6,619 nucleotides of DNA from an uncultured Clostridia bacterium (GTDB taxonomy: Bacteria > Bacillota_I > Bacilli_A > RFN20 > CAG-288): assembly GCA_900313465.1 (NCBI GenBank), contig OMRU01000045.1, positions 1 through 6,619 of the forward strand, written 5' to 3'. The notes below the pieces were generated by a model. It did not search any database. It saw nothing but the letters and a program-made list of their open reading frames with translations, and was not told the DNA's origin. The position numbers and the translations under genes were made by a program. Position 1 is the stretch's first letter. Each line of letters begins with the position of its first letter. Of the stretch, positions 1 through 4,557 are shown piece by piece.

Positions 1-1850
1 TGTACAACAGCGATACGGAAGGTCTTATCTTTCAAGAAGCGTTTGATAAATGGATGTTCGATATTAAAATTGGGATATTTCTGCTCATAGCTGCGGAAAA
101 GACGGATGTACTGGATGTTGCTTTCAATTTCGACAACACCATTCATAGTCATGACGCTGTCACCATAGATTTCATAATAATTTGGTAACATGTCTGAAAC
201 CTTGCTCTTAGCTTTAACATAAGTATCAATGATTCTTGATAAAGCATCGAAATCATGTTCTTTCTTGATCTTGATATGCTTAGCAAGAATCTTTTTGGCT
301 TTATGCTTTTTGAAGATATTTCTGCTTTGATAGAGTTTAGCAAGATTTGCTAAATCCTCATCAAAGATGGCTTTGTCACAGAAATTAGAAAGCATCAACT
401 GACTGGCAGAGACATTCTGATAAGCCTTCTTTAAAACCGATAAGTTATATTGTTCTTCTTTCGAAGCGTCGATTTTGAAGTGCTTTCGCGGGAAACCATT
501 GTATTGCGATAAGACTTTTCCAGCATCCTGATAACGTTCAAAATCACGAATAGAATCTAAGGATAGATGATATTGTTTCATGAAGTCTAACTGCTGATAG
601 AATTCCATGAAATCTTTCAGTTTCTTGATCAGATTGATACATAGAAGCTGCAAATTGTGATGATTTTCCATGCTGTCATCCAGTGTCAGACCAAAATAAG
701 GATGATTGGAAATATAAGTGTCTTTGACACTATCAAGTTTCTCTAACGTCTCAAAGAAACTGATATCTTTTTCAAAATCACCAACACTATAGTTCTCAAC
801 ATTGAGATCAATGATTTCTTCTGGTCGATGATTCTTGGCAACCACATCGATAAAGGAAGGTTTATATAAATGTTTCAATTCTTCAAAGGATGTTCTTCTT
901 TTGTCTTCAAAAGAAAGATAACGTTCTTGTTTTTCTTTATGATGACGAACCATCGTCATCTGCTCAGATGTCAAAGTGCGATGGTCTAATTGGTCAAACA
1001 TCTCCAGCAAAGTCTTTCCATCGCAGGACTTCCAGTTCATGGAAAAATCAGTCAGATCATTTTCCTTTAAAAAACGCTCAATTTTATGAAGAGACTGATG
1101 TTGAGCAACAATCAAGGCTGTTTCTTTGTTTTCAGAGAAGGTATGGAAAGTCTTCAATAAGAAATTCTCAACAATATTCTGGTTACCAAAATTCACCTTG
1201 GTTCCCAGGTAATGATTGACACGCTTGAAGACTCTTTGTTCACGAGCAAAAAAACCAAAGGAATTCTCTTTCAGTTCCTGTTCAAATTCCGCACTCTTCA
1301 CTTCCTTAAACAAGGAATCATATTTTGGATTTGTCTCAGTACCAAAAAGATATTCATTCAAAAATGGATAATTAGCGTTCCATTCCAAAATAGAAGAATC
1401 CACAAAGGTGAAATAAGGAATCAATTCTGCTTTGTTTAAAGCACTCATCTGAATGATCAGATGTTCTAATGATTCATAACAATGAGGAATATCTTTTAAA
1501 GAAAAATCTTCTTTAAGATGTACACCGATTTCTGATAACAGGTTCAAGGCGAGATTATTGATGATTGGCAGTTCTTTACAAAGTCTTAATTTATTCTTTT
1601 CAAATTCGACTTTGAAATAGAAAAAAGGATAATAGACATCGTGCACTTTATCATGAAGAAGGAAAGGAGAAAGGAATTCTTTCTCCTGATCAACATGAGG
1701 AATATCCTCACCTAAAAGAAGCGAATCCATCAAGGGTTTGATCAAGTCTTTTGCTAACGCTAAGTCTTCTTTCTTGATGCTCAACTTATCTAGACAATCT
1801 TTGTATAACTGAAGAAAGTCGAGTTGAGAATGCAGTTCTTCTTTTTCCAT
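1..1850 (-). CDS. Large SF1-helicase-like protein (DUF4011-associated type), N-terminal 616 residues, P-loop apparently lost; partial
   Basis: The frame is open from an ATG at 1850 to the window edge (616 codons, no stop), so the C-terminus is missing. An in-frame TGA at 1884-1886 lies upstream with no ATG, GTG or TTG between, which fixes the start. No Shine-Dalgarno is visible; the leader next to the ATG is only A/T and one C. Several blocks follow the order I know from large DUF4011-linked superfamily I helicases. These are YYPFFYFKVEFE (73-84, like the PLLLxPVELER block), INNLALNLLSEIGVHL (97-112), a YFTF...EWNANYPFLNEYL stretch (146-168), ALIVAQHQSLHKIERFL (245-261, like VLFVAEKxAALxVVxxRL), NHPYFGL (382-388, like NPWRGV) and FPRKHF (453-458). 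Where the Walker A GxxGxGKS/T should precede the ALIVA strand there is only VNFGNQNIVENFLL (219-232), with no GK[ST]. Helicase motifs II-VI would lie beyond the window. The family call is from memory of the pattern, so it is moderate. The product may be an inactive or regulatory relative. Confidence 0.6.
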   Translation of the reverse strand, partial: MEKEELHSQLDFLQLYKDCLDKLSIKKEDLALAKDLIKPLMDSLLLGEDIPHVDQEKEFLSPFLLHDKVHDVYYPFFYFKVEFEKNKLRLCKELPIINNLALNLLSEIGVHLKEDFSLKDIPHCYESLEHLIIQMSALNKAELIPYFTFVDSSILEWNANYPFLNEYLFGTETNPKYDSLFKEVKSAEFEQELKENSFGFFAREQRVFKRVNHYLGTKVNFGNQNIVENFLLKTFHTFSENKETALIVAQHQSLHKIERFLKENDLTDFSMNWKSCDGKTLLEMFDQLDHRTLTSEQMTMVRHHKEKQERYLSFEDKRRTSFEELKHLYKPSFIDVVAKNHRPEEIIDLNVENYSVGDFEKDISFFETLEKLDSVKDTYISNHPYFGLTLDDSMENHHNLQLLCINLIKKLKDFMEFYQQLDFMKQYHLSLDSIRDFERYQDAGKVLSQYNGFPRKHFKIDASKEEQYNLSVLKKAYQNVSASQLMLSNFCDKAIFDEDLANLAKLYQSRNIFKKHKAKKILAKHIKIKKEHDFDALSRIIDTYVKAKSKVSDMLPNYYEIYGDSVMTMNGVVEIESNIQYIRLFRSYEQKYPNFNIEHPFIKRFLKDKTFRIAVV

Positions 1851-1930
1851 ATGTATATATTTTACTTTATTTCCATGATGAATTCAGTAATGGTTTTACC
1901 ATGAAAGCATGATGAAAAGAAAATAAAGAC
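1851..1930 (-). other. Short intergenic control region before the helicase-like gene, with paired CATGATGAA repeats
   Basis: These 80 bases separate the rpmE terminator from the helicase-like start. They hold an exact 9-bp direct repeat CATGATGAA (plus strand 1874-1882 and 1908-1916, 34 bp start to start). Between the copies is a small inverted repeat ATGGT-TTT-ACCAT (1890-1902). TAAAAT (minus strand, 1864-1859) could be a -10, but no convincing -35 sits at the right spacing. If it is the -10, transcription would start almost at the ATG, giving a leaderless message. No ribosome binding site is visible. Confidence 0.4.
1874..1916. repeat. 9-bp direct repeat pair CATGATGAA flanking a small inverted repeat
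   Basis: CATGATGAA occurs at 1874-1882 and 1908-1916 on the plus strand, 34 bp apart start to start, a little over three helical turns. A third partial match, CATGAAAG, is at 1900-1907. The ATGGT/ACCAT inverted repeat at 1890-1902 lies between. The arrangement could be an operator, but no regulator is known and chance is possible in such AT-rich DNA. Confidence 0.35.
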
Positions 1931-1956
1931 AAAAAAAGAGGAGTTTTCACTCCCCT
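1931..1956 (-). terminator. Intrinsic terminator of rpmE (8-bp stem, GAAA tetraloop, U7)
   Basis: The minus-strand RNA reads AGGGGAGU-GAAA-ACUCCUCU followed by U residues. The arms are 1956-1949 and 1944-1937 (8 pairs, one of them G-U). The loop is a GNRA tetraloop (1948-1945) and the seven Ts at 1937-1931 follow directly; the first of these also closes the stem. It starts 20 bases after the rpmE stop, a textbook position for a Rho-independent terminator. Confidence 0.88.
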
Positions 1957-1976
1957 GTTTTTCGTACTATTTTGAA

Positions 1977-2186
1977 TTAGTTACCAGACTTTTCAAGTTT
2001 CTTACGGAACTTAGCAACACGGCCGGTATCGGCAGTGATGTTGATCTTACCAGTATAGAAAGAATGGCACTTGGAGCAAGTATCAACTCTTAATTCCTTT
2101 TCAGTGGAACCAGTTTCGAAAGTGTTACCACAGGTCATGCAAGTAACCTTGGCACGATAATAATTCGGATGGATATCTTTTTTCAT
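1977..2186 (-). CDS. rpmE: 50S ribosomal protein bL31 (zinc-binding form)
   Basis: This is a 69-residue small protein of the large ribosomal subunit, which in characterised bacteria helps bridge the two subunits. It opens [20 protein letters not shown] and carries the family signatures FETGST, RVDTC and [11 protein letters not shown]. Cys16, Cys19, Cys37 and Cys40 are the expected zinc ligands, so this is the zinc (C+) type. The first pair is spaced CxxC rather than the CxC I recall in the E. coli and B. subtilis proteins. The frame stays open upstream to an ATG at 2240, but the start at 2186 is chosen for three reasons. AGGAGG sits 8 nt before it, family homology begins at MKKDIHP, and the predicted transcription start is near 2239. 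It has its own promoter and a terminator just downstream, so it looks monocistronic. The rho-rpmE-tdk-prfA neighbourhood seen in Bacillus is not present here. Confidence 0.97.
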   Translation of the reverse strand: MKKDIHPNYYRAKVTCMTCGNTFETGSTEKELRVDTCSKCHSFYTGKINITADTGRVAKFRKKLEKSGN

Positions 2187-2194
2187 GATTATTT

Positions 2195-2200
2195 CCTCCT
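2195..2200 (-). promoter_or_regulatory. Ribosome binding site of rpmE (AGGAGG)
   Basis: A perfect AGGAGG lies 8 nt before the ATG at 2186. It decides the start in favour of the 69-residue product over the longer open frame from 2240. Confidence 0.92.
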
Positions 2201-2214
2201 CACAATCCGGCATC

Positions 2215-2234
2215 AATACGTTCGCAAGCGTATT
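2215..2234 (-). promoter_or_regulatory. Inverted repeat in the rpmE leader, possible autoregulatory hairpin
   Basis: On the minus strand AAUACG-CUUGCGAA-CGUAUU forms a perfect 6-bp stem with an 8-base loop. It lies about 5 nt after the predicted transcription start and 14 nt before the AGGAGG. Ribosomal protein genes, including rpmE in E. coli as I recall, are often controlled through leader structures. A protein or translational role here is an inference. Confidence 0.45.
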
Positions 2235-2245
2235 AAGCAAGTAAA

Positions 2246-2274
2246 ACTATACCACAACGACTTTCACCTTACAA
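2246..2274 (-). promoter_or_regulatory. Sigma-A type promoter of rpmE
   Basis: On the minus strand the -35 is TTGTAA (2274-2269, 4/6), the spacer is 17 nt, and the -10 is TATAGT (2251-2246, 5/6). A TGTGG just before the -10 resembles, but is not exactly, the TGn extension. Transcription is predicted to start near 2239, leaving a leader of about 53 nt. The promoter begins about 12 nt after the stop of the zinc-ribbon gene. No terminator lies between, so readthrough from the upstream operon could also feed rpmE. Confidence 0.8.
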
Positions 2275-2285
2275 GCAAAACTTTG

Positions 2286-2576
2286 TCAGTATAGATTTTT
2301 CCCACATTTTTTGCAAAAAATATCTTTTTTTGAATTCATTTCATGACAATGTGGACATTCCACCTGTTCATAAAGGCTAGCATCACGCTCTTTAAACTGA
2401 CGGTATAGAATTTGATTCAAGACAAAGCCTACAAGCCCTAGAATGGTCAAAACCAGGCATAAAATAGACCATACGTTCATCTCCGCAACTGACATCTCAT
2501 AAATAAAGCCAGCAAGAGAGAAGACAAACATTGTTAGTGTCACATAAACGAAGATCTGATAAATTGTTTTTTTCAT
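2286..2576 (-). CDS. Small membrane protein with two transmembrane segments and a C-terminal zinc ribbon
   Basis: This is a 96-residue protein of unknown function. Hydrophobic segments at about 5-27 and 35-58 should form a two-helix membrane hairpin. By the positive-inside rule both ends (MKK and RQFKERD) would face the cytoplasm. The C-terminus, from Cys74, is a compact zinc ribbon: CPHC (74-77), ten residues, then CKKCG (88-92). Similar double-CxxC tails occur in many small membrane proteins of low-GC Gram-positives and resemble the zinc-ribbon/zinc_ribbon_2 class. The ATG at 2576 is 2 nt past the stop of the upstream lipoprotein. An AGGA (2588-2585) inside that gene's end lies 8 nt before it, so the two are cotranscribed and probably translationally coupled. 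That suggests a joint role, perhaps as a cytoplasmic-side partner of the surface lipoprotein, but no direct evidence exists in the sequence. The stop is TGA. Confidence 0.85.
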   Translation of the reverse strand: MKKTIYQIFVYVTLTMFVFSLAGFIYEMSVAEMNVWSILCLVLTILGLVGFVLNQILYRQFKERDASLYEQVECPHCHEMNSKKDIFCKKCGKNLY

Positions 2577-2578
2577 AG

Positions 2579-4483
2579 TTAGAGTCCTATTTTGGCCATA
2601 ATGGTCTGATGAGCGACATTCTCTGTCGCCTTACCAAATTTGGATAATGTCGGTGTAGAAAGAACGCTCCACCCGTTAGCATAAGTGCTGAATGCGACAA
2701 AGAAATCCACACTATCCAGCTTCATTGTTTCATTTTCCATCTTCGTATTGATTCTCAAACAGGTCAGGTATTCTTCTGGTTGAATCGTTTCTCCATCCAG
2801 GTGTTTTTCAAAGAACCAATCACAAAACGCTGTAAAGACGTTATAAGAACTGCTGTAATGGTAATTCTTGTTTTCCTCATTCAGTTCATAGGTATCCAGA
2901 CTAAGGGCATACAAGGTATCGTTGTCATCCATTTCGGATTCCTCAAAATAATCCGGAATCTCTTCAAACACACATTCCCATACAGGAACATTGATGGTGC
3001 CTTCATAGGGTTCCTCATAGACCTTGATCACCTGACTCGTCTCTGGTCTATATTCAAATCCGTGAATACCATCACTTTTTCTCATATAGCCATAACCAGA
3101 TACTTCCATACTCTTTCCGGTGGTGGAAGTATATAGAGAAATAAATTCATCTGGGTAATGTAAGAAAATGTATTTCTCCGTGTAGTAGACATTCACCACA
3201 CTGCTATATTCTTTAGCTTGATTTTGTGGATCTGGCCAGAAGAGTTTATAGGAGATGACATAGTTATGTTTACCGATTTCTTCAGAAAACAGTGCTAAAT
3301 CACTAGGAAGAGCTGGTCTAGGCGCAGCATAATTGTTAGTGAATCGTTTGATTTTCTCTGTCTGAGGCAAGGTGGTGGTGTTGATATCCTCAATCGTGGT
3401 GGTATAGGTGTAGTTTTCTTTTTCTCCATCAATCACAACACCATCAAGATATGAAAGTGTCATCTTCACCTGAGAAGAAGATATCGCCTTGATGGACAAA
3501 TCCACCAAAGAAGATAATTCCACAACATCATCATTATCAGGATGATTGTTGCGGTATTCATTTCTTCCAATCGGATCCATCAATCCCCAAAGAAGATATT
3601 TCACATAAGCACCATAGATATTTTCATTGTCACCGATGATGGCATAAGTGTTGTTTGTTCCTTTGGCCTTGGCATTTGGTAGCCACGAAGGATTGATTGC
3701 CTGTAAGCCATAGTAGAGACCAACATCGTTGATATCAATACTCTTATCCTTGAATCCGCGATAGTTTTCTCTCTTGAGCAAACCATGTTCGGTATCGATG
3801 ATCTCCGAACCTTGTAAGAAATTACCATGATTATCTGCTTTTAATAAAAATGCATAGCCATTCTTATCGATGGCATAACCATTGACATAGTTATTCTCTT
3901 CATCCATCAAGAATGGACCGGTATAATGACCAAAATCATTATCATCCTGATAATATCGTTCACCTATAATCGCATCATCGGTAACAAGAGTACGAATATA
4001 TTTCTTTGAGCTGGTGTTATCGCTTTTAGCAGTCCTGGTCGTCAACAAGGTATAATTCATGATTTCATTGACGTTGTTCCAAACGTTCTTCAATGAAGGG
4101 ATACGGTCTACTACCTCAATATCCACCGAAGCGGTGATATTCGGATTGGCAGCGCAAATAGCGGTCAATTTGACTATGCCTTTCTTTTTACCAGAAACAT
4201 AAATCGTTCCATCAGTATCAGTGGCTTGACCGACCAAAGATGCTATACCATCATTCTCAGCAAGCGAAAAATGAATCTTCTTTGATACATTGTCATCCTC
4301 GCAAGAAATATCTGCTCTGACAGCCACATACTCACCGCTTTCGACTTCATATTTTTCCATCGAAAAAGATAAGTCCATGGCAACATCAATCGCATATGAC
4401 ATCGCCAAAGAAGAAGAGGATTCTACACACCCTCCCATAGTCAGACAAGCGATAGAAAAGAGAATCAGGGCTGTTTTTTTCAT
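2579..4483 (-). CDS. Surface lipoprotein with Ig-like domain, paralogue of the 646-residue lipoprotein upstream
   Basis: This is a 634-residue protein of unknown function. Residues 1-18 form a lipoprotein signal peptide (MKK, hydrophobic core, TMGGC with lipidated Cys19). The Met at -3 of the lipobox is less usual but acceptable. A short Ser-rich linker is followed at about 35-126 by an Ig-like (BIG2-like) beta domain ending ITASVDIEVV. The rest matches the neighbouring lipoprotein in order: NVWNNV...NYTL (133-146), AIDKNGYAF (204-212), YGLQAINPSWL (258-268), LLWGLMDP (297-304), HNYVISY (406-412), GYGYMRKSDGIHGFEY (463-478) and a tail SKFGKATEN (614-622). The NYT...DKNGYAF and HNYV...KSDGIHGF blocks suggest an internal duplication with a pitch near 264 residues. 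The start has no Shine-Dalgarno, but it is fixed by the signal peptide and the lack of another in-frame start in the intergenic region. The gene is followed after 2 nt by the zinc-ribbon membrane protein. The mature protein should be anchored to the outer face of the membrane; its ligand is unknown. Confidence 0.88.
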   Translation of the reverse strand: MKKTALILFSIACLTMGGCVESSSSLAMSYAIDVAMDLSFSMEKYEVESGEYVAVRADISCEDDNVSKKIHFSLAENDGIASLVGQATDTDGTIYVSGKKKGIVKLTAICAANPNITASVDIEVVDRIPSLKNVWNNVNEIMNYTLLTTRTAKSDNTSSKKYIRTLVTDDAIIGERYYQDDNDFGHYTGPFLMDEENNYVNGYAIDKNGYAFLLKADNHGNFLQGSEIIDTEHGLLKRENYRGFKDKSIDINDVGLYYGLQAINPSWLPNAKAKGTNNTYAIIGDNENIYGAYVKYLLWGLMDPIGRNEYRNNHPDNDDVVELSSLVDLSIKAISSSQVKMTLSYLDGVVIDGEKENYTYTTTIEDINTTTLPQTEKIKRFTNNYAAPRPALPSDLALFSEEIGKHNYVISYKLFWPDPQNQAKEYSSVVNVYYTEKYIFLHYPDEFISLYTSTTGKSMEVSGYGYMRKSDGIHGFEYRPETSQVIKVYEEPYEGTINVPVWECVFEEIPDYFEESEMDDNDTLYALSLDTYELNEENKNYHYSSSYNVFTAFCDWFFEKHLDGETIQPEEYLTCLRINTKMENETMKLDSVDFFVAFSTYANGWSVLSTPTLSKFGKATENVAHQTIMAKIGL

Positions 4484-4494
4484 ATATACATTGA

Positions 4495-4527
4495 ATAAAA
4501 GGGAAGTTTCAACAACTTCCCTTTTAT
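4495..4527 (-). terminator. 14-bp hairpin terminator after the 646-residue lipoprotein
   Basis: The inverted repeat is perfect: arms 4527-4514 and 4508-4495 on the minus strand (ATAAAAGGGAAGTT and its complement) with a 5-base loop GTTGA. The GGGAAGTT core is followed by TTTTATT, as in a Rho-independent terminator, though the T-run is short and lies inside the stem. The hairpin begins 31 nt after the lipoprotein stop. It ends only 11 nt before the next gene's ATG, so that gene's leader lies almost within it. Because the arms are symmetric (AAAA and TTTT), it could also act on the plus strand. Confidence 0.72.
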
Positions 4528-4550
4528 AGAATTCATTTAAGAGTAGCCAA
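4523..4550 (-). promoter_or_regulatory. Candidate promoter for the 634-residue lipoprotein, overlapping the upstream terminator
   Basis: On the minus strand the -35 is TTGGCT (4550-4545, 4/6), the spacer is 16 nt, and the -10 is TATAAA (4528-4523, 5/6). Transcription would begin near 4516, inside the 5' arm of the terminator hairpin. The transcript would then carry only its last few bases (GTT) and could not form the terminator. The leader would be about 33 nt. Confidence 0.5.
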
Positions 4551-4557
4551 GCAGTTG

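Noticed and set aside
149..343. Short minus-strand open frame of 64 codons
   Set aside because: It lies in another frame of the continuous helicase-like gene, has no ribosome site, and its translation is low-complexity hydrophobic/basic.
890..1439. Two plus-strand open frames (890-1219, 1212-1439)
   Set aside because: They are antisense to the intact 616-codon frame, lack ribosome sites, and give Phe/Ser-rich translations typical of shadows.
2187..2240. 18-codon N-terminal extension of bL31 from an ATG at 2240
   Set aside because: AGGAGG precedes the ATG at 2186, homology starts there, and the predicted transcription start leaves almost no leader for the longer form.
2780..3136. Plus-strand frame with hydrophobic stretches
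   Set aside because: It is antisense to the lipoprotein, whose frame is supported by a signal peptide, domains and a paralogue.
3601..3828. Minus-strand frame of 75 codons within the 634-residue lipoprotein
   Set aside because: It overlaps the well-supported lipoprotein in another frame and has no recognisable features.
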